Shown piece after piece: positions 47,600-56,873 of a DNA stretch of 64,000 nt (within the stretch, counting starts at the first letter, position 1; each line of letters starts with the position of its first letter). Source of the stretch: Rubrivivax sp. GTDB lineage: Bacteria; Pseudomonadota; Gammaproteobacteria; Burkholderiales; Burkholderiaceae_C. Below the pieces are notes generated by a model. That model was not told where the DNA came from, searched no databases, and saw only the letters and a list, made by a program, of their open reading frames with translations. Made by a program: the position numbers and the translations under genes. The stretch lies in assembly GCA_027485165.1 (NCBI GenBank), contig JAIXRN010000074.1, forward strand, positions 62,001 through 126,000. The letters are read 5' to 3'.

Positions 47600-48742
47600 A
47601 TGGCCCTGCGCATGATCCCCGCCCCCCAGGCCATCGCCCGGCTGGCTGAGTTCGACACCATCATCGACGCCCGTAGCGAAAGCGAATACGCCGAAGACCG
47701 CCTGCCCGGGGCCGTGAACTGGCCGACGCTGAACGACGCCGAACGCGCCCTGGTGGGCACACAGTACAAGCAGGTGTCGGCTTTTGATGCGCGCAAGCAG
47801 GGCGCGGTGCTGGCGGCCCGCAACATCGCCACCCATGTGGAACGCGAAGCGGCACGGCTGCCGCAAAGCTGGCGCCCGCTGGTGTACTGCTGGCGTGGCG
47901 GGCAGCGTTCCGGCGCACTGGGCACGGTGCTGGGGGCGATCGGCTTCACGGTGCAGGTGCTGGAAGGCGGCTACCGCGAATTCCGCCGCGCCGTGCTGGC
48001 CGACCTGGACACCCTGCCCCTGGGCCTGGACTTCCGCGTGTTGTGCGGGCGCACCGGCTCGGCCAAGAGCCGCCTGCTGCAGCAGCTGGCCGCAGCCGGC
48101 GCGCAAGTGCTGGACCTGGAAGCCCTGGCCGCGCACCGCGGTTCGGTGCTGGGCCCGCTGCCCGGGCAGCCGCAGCCCAGCCAGAAGGCTTTCGAGACCG
48201 CCGTCTGGCAGGCGCTGCGCGCCCTGCGCCCGGGCCAGCCGGTCTATGCAGAAAGCGAAAGCCGCACCATCGGCCGCCTGCGCGTGCCCGAGGTGTTGAT
48301 GGAACGCCTGCGCGCCGCGCCCTGCATCGAGGTACAGATGAGCGTGGCCGCGCGGGTGCAGTTCCTGCTGGGCGACTACGCGCACTTCCTGGCCGACAGC
48401 AGCAGCTTCTGCGAACGCCTGAACGCCCTGCGCCAGGTGCAAGGTCACGCCACCATCGACGCCTGGCAGGCGCAGGCGCAGGCGGGCGACTGGCCAGGGG
48501 TGGTGGAACAGCTGCTGACGCAGCACTACGACCCGGTCTATGCCCGGTCCACCGCGCGCAATTACCAGGGCTTTGGCCAGGCGCTGGCGCTGGCCCTGCC
48601 CGGGGCAGAACCCGCGCAGCTGCAGGCCGCAGCCCTGGCGCTGCTGCAAGCGCAAGGCGGCGACAGTGCGCCAGCCCTGCCGGTGCCGCGGTCAGCGCCC
48701 CTGACTGGCCAGGCCGAAGCAGCGCATGCCGCCCAGCCCTGA
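47600..48742 (+). CDS. mnmH: tRNA 2-selenouridine synthase
   Basis: Rhodanese-like domain with VYCWRGGQRSGAL; P-loop GRTGSAKSRLL. Confidence 0.92.
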   Translation: MALRMIPAPQAIARLAEFDTIIDARSESEYAEDRLPGAVNWPTLNDAERALVGTQYKQVSAFDARKQGAVLAARNIATHVEREAARLPQSWRPLVYCWRGGQRSGALGTVLGAIGFTVQVLEGGYREFRRAVLADLDTLPLGLDFRVLCGRTGSAKSRLLQQLAAAGAQVLDLEALAAHRGSVLGPLPGQPQPSQKAFETAVWQALRALRPGQPVYAESESRTIGRLRVPEVLMERLRAAPCIEVQMSVAARVQFLLGDYAHFLADSSSFCERLNALRQVQGHATIDAWQAQAQAGDWPGVVEQLLTQHYDPVYARSTARNYQGFGQALALALPGAEPAQLQAAALALLQAQGGDSAPALPVPRSAPLTGQAEAAHAAQP

Positions 48743-49481
48743 AGCCACTGCACCCCAGGCCCGCAGCGTCAGCCTGGGGCAGCCGCTAGTCTGGCTGCGC
48801 CGCGGTTGGGCCGACCTGCTGGCCTGCCCCGTGCCGGGCCTGCTGCACGGGCTGGCTGCAGCCGCTTTCGGCTGGGCGGTGCTGCTGCTCGCGCATGAAG
48901 ACTTCTGGATCATGGCCGGCGCCTTCAGCGGCTTTCTCATCGTCGCACCCATCGTCGCCACGGGGCTTTACGCCGTCAGCCGCGGGCTGGCCCAGGGCCG
49001 GCGCATGGGCATGGTCGACGTGCTGGCGGTCTGGCGTTCGCAGGACCCGCGGCTGATGCACTTCGGGCTGCTGCTGGGCCTGGCCGGCACCGGCTGGGTG
49101 ATGACGTCGGCGGCCATGGTGACCAGCTTTGCCGACCTGCCGGTGCATCGACCCCTGGACTTCCTGCGCCATGTGGTGCTGGACGACAAGGGCTGGGTGT
49201 TCGAGGCCTGGCTGATGCTGGGCGGGGTGCTGGCCGCGCCGGTGTTCGCGTCCAGCGTGGTGGCCATGCCGCTGCTGCTGGACCGGCCTGTCAGCGTGCT
49301 GACCGCTGTGCTGACCAGCTGGCGCGCGGTGCTGGCGTCGCCCGCGCCGCTGGCACTGTGGGCGGCTTTGCTGTGGGCCATCACTGGCCTGGGCATGCTG
49401 ACGGGCCTGTTGGGCCTGGTGGTGGTGGTGCCCTGGCTGGCGCATGCCAGCTGGCACGCCTACCGCGACCTGGTCGACTGA
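48726..49481 (+). CDS. DUF2189 family membrane protein
   Basis: Multiple TM helices; FSGFLIVAPIVATGLYAVSRGLAQGRR. Confidence 0.78.
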   Translation: MPPSPEATAPQARSVSLGQPLVWLRRGWADLLACPVPGLLHGLAAAAFGWAVLLLAHEDFWIMAGAFSGFLIVAPIVATGLYAVSRGLAQGRRMGMVDVLAVWRSQDPRLMHFGLLLGLAGTGWVMTSAAMVTSFADLPVHRPLDFLRHVVLDDKGWVFEAWLMLGGVLAAPVFASSVVAMPLLLDRPVSVLTAVLTSWRAVLASPAPLALWAALLWAITGLGMLTGLLGLVVVVPWLAHASWHAYRDLVD

Positions 49482-49693
49482 TGTTCGGCTACACGGAAGA
49501 GCAGATCGCGAGCTTCGGCCTGACGTTCGGCGTCAGCGCCTTCATGCTCTACATGGCCTTCATCATCTGGCGCCTGGCGCGCGATTCGAAAGCCGGGCGG
49601 CTGGGCACTTTCGTGTTGTTCCTGGCGCTGGGCTTCGGCCTGCTGGGCTTCGTTGCCAAGGGCATCATCAAGCTGGTGCTGGCGGGCACCTGA
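49481..49693 (+). CDS. DUF2788-like small membrane protein
   Basis: 70-aa protein, two TM helices; TGATG overlap with the upstream gene. Confidence 0.7.
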   Translation: MFGYTEEQIASFGLTFGVSAFMLYMAFIIWRLARDSKAGRLGTFVLFLALGFGLLGFVAKGIIKLVLAGT

Positions 49694-49713
49694 AGGCGCC
49701 CGCCAAGACCCGA

Positions 49714-50451
49714 TCAGCCCATGTGCATGCCGCCGTTGCAGCTGAAGTCGGCGCCGGTGGAAAAGCCCGAGTCTTCACTGGCCAGCCAGGCGACGATGGA
49801 GCCGATCTCTTCCGGTGTGCCCAGCCGTTTGACGGGAATGGTGGCGACGATCTTTTCCAGCACTTCCGGCTTGATGGCGCGGACCATGTCGGTGCCGATG
49901 TAGCCCGGGCTCACGGTGTTCACGGTCACGCCCTTGCTGGCCACTTCCTGCGCCAGGGCCATGGTGAAGCCGTGCATGCCGGCCTTGGCGGCGCTGTAGT
50001 TGGTCTGCCCGGCCTGGCCCTTTTCGCCGTTGACCGAACTGATCTGGACAATGCGCCCCCAGCCCTTTTCCACCATGCCCGGCACCACCTGCTTGGTGAC
50101 GTTGAACATGCGGTTCAGGTTGGTGTCGATGACGGCCTTCCAGTCGTCGGGCGTCATCTTCAGGAACATGCGGTCGCGCGTGATGCCGGCGTTGTTCACC
50201 AGCACGTCGATGCTGCCGTGTTCGGCCGTGGCCTTCGAAAAGGCGTCGACCGTGCTCTGCCAGTCGGCGACATTGCCCACGCTGGCGTAGAAGGTGTAGC
50301 CCAGGGCCTTCTGCTCGTCCAGCCACTTCGCGTAGTCGCGGCTGGGGCCGCAGCCGGCGATGACCTTGAAGCCTTCCTTGTGCAGGCGCTGGCAGATGGC
50401 GGTGCCGATGCCGCCCATGCCGCCGGTCACGTACGCTACTTTTTGGGCCAT
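49714..50451 (-). CDS. phaB: Acetoacetyl-CoA reductase
   Basis: SDR fold: VTGGMGGIGTAIC, NNAGITRDRMFLKM, YSAAKAGMHGFTM. Confidence 0.94.
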   Translation of the reverse strand: MAQKVAYVTGGMGGIGTAICQRLHKEGFKVIAGCGPSRDYAKWLDEQKALGYTFYASVGNVADWQSTVDAFSKATAEHGSIDVLVNNAGITRDRMFLKMTPDDWKAVIDTNLNRMFNVTKQVVPGMVEKGWGRIVQISSVNGEKGQAGQTNYSAAKAGMHGFTMALAQEVASKGVTVNTVSPGYIGTDMVRAIKPEVLEKIVATIPVKRLGTPEEIGSIVAWLASEDSGFSTGADFSCNGGMHMG

Positions 50452-50488
50452 GGTGTTCTCTCCTGAATGAAGTGTGTGGTGGGGATTC

Positions 50489-51670
50489 TCAGCGTTCGAC
50501 GGTCAGGGCGACACCCATGCCACCACCTATGCACAGGCTGGCGATACCCTTCTTGGCGTCGCGCCGGACCATCTCGTGCAGCAGCGTCACCAGGATACGG
50601 CAGCCGCTGGCGCCGATCGGGTGGCCGATGGCGATGGCGCCACCGTTGACGTTGACCTTGCTCGTGTCCCAGCCCATTTCCTGGTGCACGGCGCAGGCCT
50701 GGGCGGCAAAGGCTTCGTTGATTTCCAGCAGGTCCAGGTCTTGCGGCTTCCAGCCCGCGCGTTCCAGCGCGCGGCGCGCGGCCGGCACCGGGCCCATGCC
50801 CATGATCTTCGGGTCCAGCCCGGCGCTGGCGTAGCTAGCAATGCGCGCCAGCGGGGTCAGGCCCAGGGCGCGGGCCTTGGCGGCCGTCATCACCACCACA
50901 CCGGCAGCGCCGTCGTTCAGGCCGCTGGCGTTGCCGGCCGTCACGCTGCCGGTCTTGTCGAAAGCCGGGCGCAGACCAGCCAGGGCTTCGGCGCTGGTCT
51001 TCTTGTTGATGAACTCGTCAGCTGCGAAGACCACCGGGTCGCCCTTCTTCTGCGGGATGCTCACCGGCACGATCTCGTCCTTGAACCGCCCGGCTTCCTG
51101 CGCGGCGGCGGCCTTCTGCTGGCTGCCCAGGGCCAGCGCGTCCTGCGCTTCGCGCGTGATGCCGTATTGCTTGGCCACGTTTTCTGCCGTGGTGCCCATG
51201 TGGTACTGGTTGTAGACGTCCCAGAGGCCGTCGCTGATCATGCTGTCGATCATCTTCCAGTCGCCCATGCGCTGGCCGTCGCGGGAATTCATCAGCACGT
51301 GGGGCGACAGGCTCATGCTTTCCTGGCCGCCGGCGATGATGATGTCGCTGTCGCCGTCGCGGATGGCCTGGGCTGCCAGCATGACCGCCTTCAGGCCCGA
51401 GCCGCAGACTTTATTGATCGTCATGCCCGGCACAGCCTCGGGCAGACCAGCCTTGATCACGGCCTGGCGTGCCGGGTTCTGGCCCACGCCTGCGGTGAGC
51501 ACCTGGCCCAGGATGACTTCGCCGATCTGCCCGCCTTCCAGCCGTGCGCGTTCCAGCAAGGCCTTGATGACGGTGGCGCCCAGTTCAGACGCAGGCGTCT
51601 TGGCCAGGGTGCCGCCGAACTTGCCGACCGCGGTGCGGGCGGCGGCGACGATGACGATGTCGGTGCTCAT
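50489..51670 (-). CDS. phaA: Acetyl-CoA acetyltransferase (beta-ketothiolase)
   Basis: [47 protein letters not shown]. Start set at [16 protein letters not shown]. Confidence 0.95.
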   Translation of the reverse strand: MSTDIVIVAAARTAVGKFGGTLAKTPASELGATVIKALLERARLEGGQIGEVILGQVLTAGVGQNPARQAVIKAGLPEAVPGMTINKVCGSGLKAVMLAAQAIRDGDSDIIIAGGQESMSLSPHVLMNSRDGQRMGDWKMIDSMISDGLWDVYNQYHMGTTAENVAKQYGITREAQDALALGSQQKAAAAQEAGRFKDEIVPVSIPQKKGDPVVFAADEFINKKTSAEALAGLRPAFDKTGSVTAGNASGLNDGAAGVVVMTAAKARALGLTPLARIASYASAGLDPKIMGMGPVPAARRALERAGWKPQDLDLLEINEAFAAQACAVHQEMGWDTSKVNVNGGAIAIGHPIGASGCRILVTLLHEMVRRDAKKGIASLCIGGGMGVALTVER

Positions 51671-51734
51671 GGAAATCTCCTTCGTTGGAATGCAGTCGTG
51701 TGTGGGTGCGGGCCGGCCCTGGTCAACGGGCCGA

Positions 51735-53507
51735 TCAGGTGGCTTTTTCCTTGACGTAGCGGCCTGGTGCGGGTTCGATCGCGCGGTGCAGCCGGTTACC
51801 CGGCGCCTTGGGCGCGGGCACCAGCTTGCCGCCATGCGGGGCCAGCCATTCAGTCCACTGCGGCCACCAGCTGCCCGGCACTTCGGTGGCACCGGCCAGC
51901 CAGTCTTCGGCCTTGGCCGCCAGCTTGTCGTTCACCCAGTGGCTGCGCTTGCCCTTGGCCGGCGGGTTGATGACGCCGGCGATGTGGCCCGAAGCCCCCA
52001 GCACGAACTTCACGTTGGGCGCGCGCCCGGCGTTCTTCAGCAGCGGTACCGACGCGTAGGCGGCCGTCCACGGCACGATGTGGTCTTCGCGTGAGCCGTA
52101 GATGAAGGTCGGCAGCTGAATGGCCGACAGGTCCACCTTCTCGCCGCAGACCGTCAGCGCGCCGGGCTGCTTCAGTTCGTTCTGCAGGTAGGTGTGGCGC
52201 AGGTACCAGCAGTACATGGGCCCGGGCAGGTTCGTGCTGTCGCCGTTCCAGTACAGCAGGTCGAAGGGCGGCGGCGATTCGCCCTTCAGGTAGTTGCCCA
52301 CCACGTAGTTCCAGACCAGGTCGTTCGGGCGCAGAAAGCTGAAGGTGGTGGCCAGTTCCTGGCCCTTCAGCAACGCGGGGCCGGTGGGGGCATCGGGGCC
52401 CAGGGTCATCTCGCGCAGCTTCACCATGGCTTCGTCGATGAAGATGTCCAGGATGCCGGTGCTCTCGAAATCCAGCAGCGTGGTCAGCAGGGTCAGGCTT
52501 TGCGCAGGGCGTTCGCCACGGGCGGCCAGCACGGCCAGCGCGGTGGCCAGGATGGTGCCGCCGACGCAGAAGCCCAGGGTGTTGATCTTCTCGCTGCCGG
52601 TGATGGCCTGCACCGCGGCGATGGCGGCCAGCGGGCCCTGTTCGATGTAGTCGTCCCAGTCCAGGGCCTTCAAGCTGTCGTCGGGGTTGCGCCAGCTGAT
52701 GACGAAGGTGCGGTGGCCCTGCGCCACGGTGTGGCGGATCACGCTGTTGTCGGGCTGCAGGTCCAGGATGTAGTACTTGTTGATGCACGGCGGCACGAAC
52801 AGCATCGGGCGTTCGTGCACCCGCGGCGTGAGCGGCCGGTACTCGATCAGCTGGATGAGCGCGTTTTCGAACACCACCGCGCCTTCGGTGGTGGCGACGT
52901 TGCGGCCGACTTCGAACACCGTCTCGTCGGTCTGCGACACATGGCCCTTGCGGATGTCCTCCAGAAGGTGCTGCATGCCCAGGGCGATGCTTTCGCCCTT
53001 GGTTTCCACGGCCTTGTGTAGGGCCTCGGGGTTCAGCGGCAGGAAGTTGCTGGGGCTGGCGGCGTCCACCCACTGCTGCACGGCAAAGCGCACCCGGGCC
53101 TTGGTCTTCTCGTCGGTCTGCAGGCTGTCGGCCATCTGCATCAGCGTGCGGGCGTTCAGCAGGTACATCTGGGCCGTGAAAGCGGCCGCCGGGTTGCTGG
53201 CCCATTCGGTGGCGGCAAAGCGGCGGTCGCCGAGCCGCGGCAGGGCCGGCGCCTGGCCGTCTGCAGGCGGCTGCAGGCGCTGCAACGCGGCGTTCCAGGT
53301 CTCGGCCGCCTGCTGCAGGTAATCGGTCTGCAGCTGGGCCAGGCTGTCCAGGGGCAGCTGCACGGCCGGCAGGGCTGCACCTGGCAAGCCAGCCCCAGGC
53401 AAAGGTGCAGCACCCAGCAGGCTGCGCCACATTGCCCCCATCGTCTGCCCGATGGCGTCGGCAGGGTTCTGCGGCGCTGGCGCCGACGGGTTAGGCTTGC
53501 TGCTCAT
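51735..53507 (-). CDS. phaC: Class I poly(R)-hydroxyalkanoate synthase
   Basis: [10 protein letters not shown] lipase-like box; [32 protein letters not shown]. Confidence 0.96.
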   Translation of the reverse strand: MSSKPNPSAPAPQNPADAIGQTMGAMWRSLLGAAPLPGAGLPGAALPAVQLPLDSLAQLQTDYLQQAAETWNAALQRLQPPADGQAPALPRLGDRRFAATEWASNPAAAFTAQMYLLNARTLMQMADSLQTDEKTKARVRFAVQQWVDAASPSNFLPLNPEALHKAVETKGESIALGMQHLLEDIRKGHVSQTDETVFEVGRNVATTEGAVVFENALIQLIEYRPLTPRVHERPMLFVPPCINKYYILDLQPDNSVIRHTVAQGHRTFVISWRNPDDSLKALDWDDYIEQGPLAAIAAVQAITGSEKINTLGFCVGGTILATALAVLAARGERPAQSLTLLTTLLDFESTGILDIFIDEAMVKLREMTLGPDAPTGPALLKGQELATTFSFLRPNDLVWNYVVGNYLKGESPPPFDLLYWNGDSTNLPGPMYCWYLRHTYLQNELKQPGALTVCGEKVDLSAIQLPTFIYGSREDHIVPWTAAYASVPLLKNAGRAPNVKFVLGASGHIAGVINPPAKGKRSHWVNDKLAAKAEDWLAGATEVPGSWWPQWTEWLAPHGGKLVPAPKAPGNRLHRAIEPAPGRYVKEKAT

Positions 53508-53692
53508 CTGCTGTGTCTCCTGTGTCTTTGCGCTGCCGTCTGCCGGAGCAGGTCTGCTGGCAGCGGCCCCGATCGTCGCCGGGTTTCAGGGCAAGCCCCG
53601 TCAGGAGTTGTACGACCCCAGGCTTACCTTGGCATGACGTACCGGGCCTCGCGCCGGCCACCCCAACCCCGCCACCACCCCCTGAGAACCCC

Positions 53693-53989
53693 ATGTACCT
53701 GGTTGCCATCGCCTGGATGTACGTCGTTGTGATGATGGCGGTGGCCGAAGCCATGTCGCCCGTGGGCACCGTGCTGGGCGCCATCATCACCTTCGTGTTC
53801 TATGGCCTGCTGCCGGTGGCCATCATCATCTACATCCTGGGCACCCCAGGCCGCAAGCGCGCACGCCTGAAGGCCGAGGCAGAGGCAGAGGCCCAGCAGG
53901 CCGAGGCCCTAGATGCCGCCGCTGCGCAACCAGATGGCAGCCGCCAGGCGCCCGGTGACGCCGTCGCGCCGGAAGGAAAACAGCTCTGA
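53693..53989 (+). CDS. Small two-TM membrane protein of unknown function
   Basis: MYLVAIAWMYVVVMMAVAEAMSPVGTVLGAIITFVFYGLLPVAIIIYILGTPGRKRARLK; start after CCTGAGAACCCC. Confidence 0.6.
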   Translation: MYLVAIAWMYVVVMMAVAEAMSPVGTVLGAIITFVFYGLLPVAIIIYILGTPGRKRARLKAEAEAEAQQAEALDAAAAQPDGSRQAPGDAVAPEGKQL

Positions 53990-54751
53990 AGCCTGCGTCC
54001 AGGTGCAGGCTTTGGCTGCGCTGATCTGCGCCAGCGGCAGCCCCGCCGCTTGCAGACGGGCGCGGGCCAACCCGGCCAGGTCGGCCAGCCAGCGCGGCGC
54101 CCCGTCGGGGCGGGGCCGGTAGACGAAGTACCCGGACAAAGGGCTAGCCGGGTCCGGGGCGGGGCCGGGTACGACGCCGAAGGCCTGCAGTACATCGGCA
54201 CCGACTTCGAAGGCCTGCGGCCCGATGGCTGGCCCCAGCCAGGCCAGCTGGTCGCCAGGCGGTACGCCAGCACCTTGCTGCAGTGCGGTCACCGTGGCTT
54301 CCAGCACACCGGCTGCCAGGCCGCGCCAGCCGGCATGGGCAGCGGCCACGGCGCGGCCGTCGCGCGCGGCCAGCAGCACCGGCAGGCAGTCGGCCACCAG
54401 AACCGTGCAGGCCATGCCGGGCGCGTCCGTCCAGGCGGCGTCGGCTTCGGGCAGGTCGCTGCCGGGTGAAGTCGCGTCCAGGCGCAGCACGCGCTGGCCG
54501 TGCACCTGCCGCAGCCAGACCGGCCGCGCGCCCAGGGCGACGGCAAAGCGCTGGCGGTTGACGGCCACGTCGGCGGGCTCGTCGCCGCAGGCTCCGCCCA
54601 GGTTCAGGCTGGCCCAGGGGCCGCGGCTGACACCGCCATGGCGCGTGCTCATGGCGGCACCCACCACGGGCGGCAGCGGCAGAGGCCAGCGCGGCTGCGA
54701 CAAAGGTAGAGGCTGCGGCACGGGCACGGGCAGAGGCAGGTCGGACTGCAT
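53909..54751 (-). CDS. pgeF: Peptidoglycan editing factor PgeF (laccase-domain/YfiH)
   Basis: STRHGGVSRGPWASLNLGGACGDEP, VADCLPVLLAARDG, AAAHAGWRGLAAGV, GPAIGPQAFEVG. Confidence 0.92.
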   Translation of the reverse strand: MQSDLPLPVPVPQPLPLSQPRWPLPLPPVVGAAMSTRHGGVSRGPWASLNLGGACGDEPADVAVNRQRFAVALGARPVWLRQVHGQRVLRLDATSPGSDLPEADAAWTDAPGMACTVLVADCLPVLLAARDGRAVAAAHAGWRGLAAGVLEATVTALQQGAGVPPGDQLAWLGPAIGPQAFEVGADVLQAFGVVPGPAPDPASPLSGYFVYRPRPDGAPRWLADLAGLARARLQAAGLPLAQISAAKACTWTQASELFSFRRDGVTGRLAAAIWLRSGGI

Positions 54752-54762
54752 GCTGGCCCGGC

Positions 54763-55464
54763 TTATTCGGCGTCTGGGCAGGCCTCGGGGCGCGTGCGCT
54801 CGAAGGCCGGCAGCTGCATGCAGCGGTCGAACACCCGCATCACCTGCGGCACATGGTCCAGCCGGCAATGAAAGCGGCGGGCGTTGAAGATCTGCGGCAC
54901 CAGGGTGCAGTCTGCCAGGGTGGGCTGGTCGCCGTGGCAGAAGGCCGCCGGCTGCTGGTTCAGCCGCGCTTCCACCACAGCCAGGCCGGCTTCCACCCAG
55001 TGCCGGTACCAGCGGTCCTTGTCGTCGTCGCTCAGCTTCAGGTCGTGCACCAGGTAGCGCAGCACGCGCAGGTTGTTCAGCGGGTGGATTTCACAGGCGA
55101 TGTCCAGCGCCAGCGCGCGCACGCGCGCCCGTTCCAGCGCTGTGGCGGGCAGCAGCGGCGGCTGCGGGTGGGTTTCGTCCAGGTATTCGATGATGGCCAG
55201 CGACTGCGTCAGCGACACCGGCCCGTCGCTGAGCAGCGGCACCACCCGGGCGGGGTTCAAGCGCGCATAGGCATCGGCCATCTGTTCGCCGCGCGGCAGG
55301 TGCACGGGCAGGTAGCTGTAGTCCAGCCCCTTCAGCGCCAGGGCGATGCGCACCCGGTACGAAGCCGAGGAGCGGAAGTAGCTGAACAGCTGCAGATCGG
55401 GCTGGGTGCTGCTGTCGGCGTCGGCGTCGGCACCGGTACCGGTACCCGGCCCGCTGGCGCTCAT
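54763..55464 (-). CDS. maiA: Maleylacetoacetate isomerase (zeta-class GST)
   Basis: YFRSSASYRVRIALALKGLDY; LNPARVVPLL; SLAIIEYLDETHP. Confidence 0.9.
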   Translation of the reverse strand: MSASGPGTGTGADADADSSTQPDLQLFSYFRSSASYRVRIALALKGLDYSYLPVHLPRGEQMADAYARLNPARVVPLLSDGPVSLTQSLAIIEYLDETHPQPPLLPATALERARVRALALDIACEIHPLNNLRVLRYLVHDLKLSDDDKDRWYRHWVEAGLAVVEARLNQQPAAFCHGDQPTLADCTLVPQIFNARRFHCRLDHVPQVMRVFDRCMQLPAFERTRPEACPDAE

Positions 55465-56153
55465 CGCACCGCCACGCGCAGTGGCTGCAGGCCCTGCACC
55501 TGGGCCAGCAGCAGGTCGCCGCGCAGCACCGCGCCCACACCCGCGGGCGTGCCGGTGTAGATCAGGTCGCCGGGCTGCAACGTCCAGGCGATGCTGAGCT
55601 GTTCAATGGTTTCGTTCACGCTCCAGATCAGGTCCTTCACGTCGCCCTGCTGGCGCTCGGTGCCGTTCACCGACAGCTGGATGCTGCCCGTCAGCATCTC
55701 GCCCGTCTGGGCCAGTGGCGTGATCGGCCCGATCGGCGCCGACTGCTCGAAAGCCTTGCCGATGCACCAGGGCCGGCCCTGCTTCTTCATTTCGCCCTGC
55801 AGGTCGCGGCGCGTCATGTCCAGGCCCACGGCGTAGCCGAAGATGTGGCTCGCAGCGTCGGCTGCGCGGATGTGGCTGCCCCCGCGGCCGATGGCCACGA
55901 CCAGTTCCACTTCATGGTGCAAGTTGCTGGTCAGCGACGGATAGTCGATCTGGCCGGTTTCGCCCGCTGCCACGGGCACCACCGTGTCGGCCGGCTTCAG
56001 AAAGAAGAACGGCGGTTCACGGCCGCTGAAGCCCATCTCGACCGCGTGGTCGGCGTAATTGCGGCCAACGCAATAAACCCGGTGCACGGGAAAGCTGCCG
56101 CCGCTGGTGACGGGCACGGCCGTGACAGCGGGCGGGGCGAAGACGTAGGACAT
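55461..56153 (-). CDS. Fumarylpyruvate/fumarylacetoacetate hydrolase family protein
   Basis: VYCVGRNYADHAVEMG, HHEVELVVAIGRGG, GDLIYTGTPAGVGAV. 4-nt overlap with maiA. Confidence 0.88.
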   Translation of the reverse strand: MSYVFAPPAVTAVPVTSGGSFPVHRVYCVGRNYADHAVEMGFSGREPPFFFLKPADTVVPVAAGETGQIDYPSLTSNLHHEVELVVAIGRGGSHIRAADAASHIFGYAVGLDMTRRDLQGEMKKQGRPWCIGKAFEQSAPIGPITPLAQTGEMLTGSIQLSVNGTERQQGDVKDLIWSVNETIEQLSIAWTLQPGDLIYTGTPAGVGAVLRGDLLLAQVQGLQPLRVAVR

Positions 56154-56286
56154 GGTGGTGGCAGCGCGTAGGGGTGGAATGATCGAACGACCGGCTCTGC
56201 ATGCGGCCTGTTCGGGCATGGCGGCACCGGGGCTTTCATCATGCCATGCAGGCTGCGCCACGCCCTGAGCCGCTACACTGCCCCGC

Positions 56287-56832
56287 ATGCACCTGCCCCG
56301 CCGCATTCAGCACTGCCGGGTCTGCGGCGGCCGCGCTGAATACCGCGTGCCGGCCGACGACAACCGCGAACGCGCCACCTGTTCGGTGTGCGGCGAGATC
56401 CACTACGAAAACCCGCTGAACGTGGTGGGCACCGTGCCGGTGTGGGGCGACCAGGTGCTGCTGTGCCGGCGCAACATCGAACCGCGCTACGGCCTGTGGA
56501 CCCTGCCGGCCGGCTTCATGGAACTGGGCGAGACCACGGCCGAAGGCGCTGTGCGCGAGACGGTCGAAGAAGCCGGCGCGCACATTGAACTGCAGGGCCT
56601 GTTCACCGTGCTGAACGTCGTGCGGGCCGGCCAGGTGCACTTGTTCTATCGCGCCCGCATGCTGGACACGCATCTGGACCCCGGCCCGGAAACCATCGAA
56701 GCCCGGCTCTTCCGCGAACAGGACATCCCTTGGGACGAACTGGCCTTCCGCACGGTGCGCGATACCCTGCAGCTGTTCTTCGATGACCGGCGCAGCGGCA
56801 GCTTCAGCGTGCACGACGGCAACATCGCCTGA
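56287..56832 (+). CDS. NUDIX hydrolase with N-terminal zinc ribbon
   Basis: CRVCGG...CSVCGE ribbon; GFMELGETTAEGAVRETVEEAGA NUDIX box. Confidence 0.92.
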   Translation: MHLPRRIQHCRVCGGRAEYRVPADDNRERATCSVCGEIHYENPLNVVGTVPVWGDQVLLCRRNIEPRYGLWTLPAGFMELGETTAEGAVRETVEEAGAHIELQGLFTVLNVVRAGQVHLFYRARMLDTHLDPGPETIEARLFREQDIPWDELAFRTVRDTLQLFFDDRRSGSFSVHDGNIA

Positions 56833-56873
56833 GGCGATCTGCCGCACGGGCGGCAGCAGCCGTCCGCACCGGC

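Noticed and set aside
46991-48655. 554-aa minus-strand ORF (and 44930-46561, 543 aa)
   Set aside because: Antisense to glnD/mnmH; reverse-frame GC artefact.
56839-56856. CTGCCG-CACGGG-CGGCAG hairpin after the NUDIX gene
   Set aside because: Only a 6-bp stem with no T-tract; expected often by chance at this GC content.
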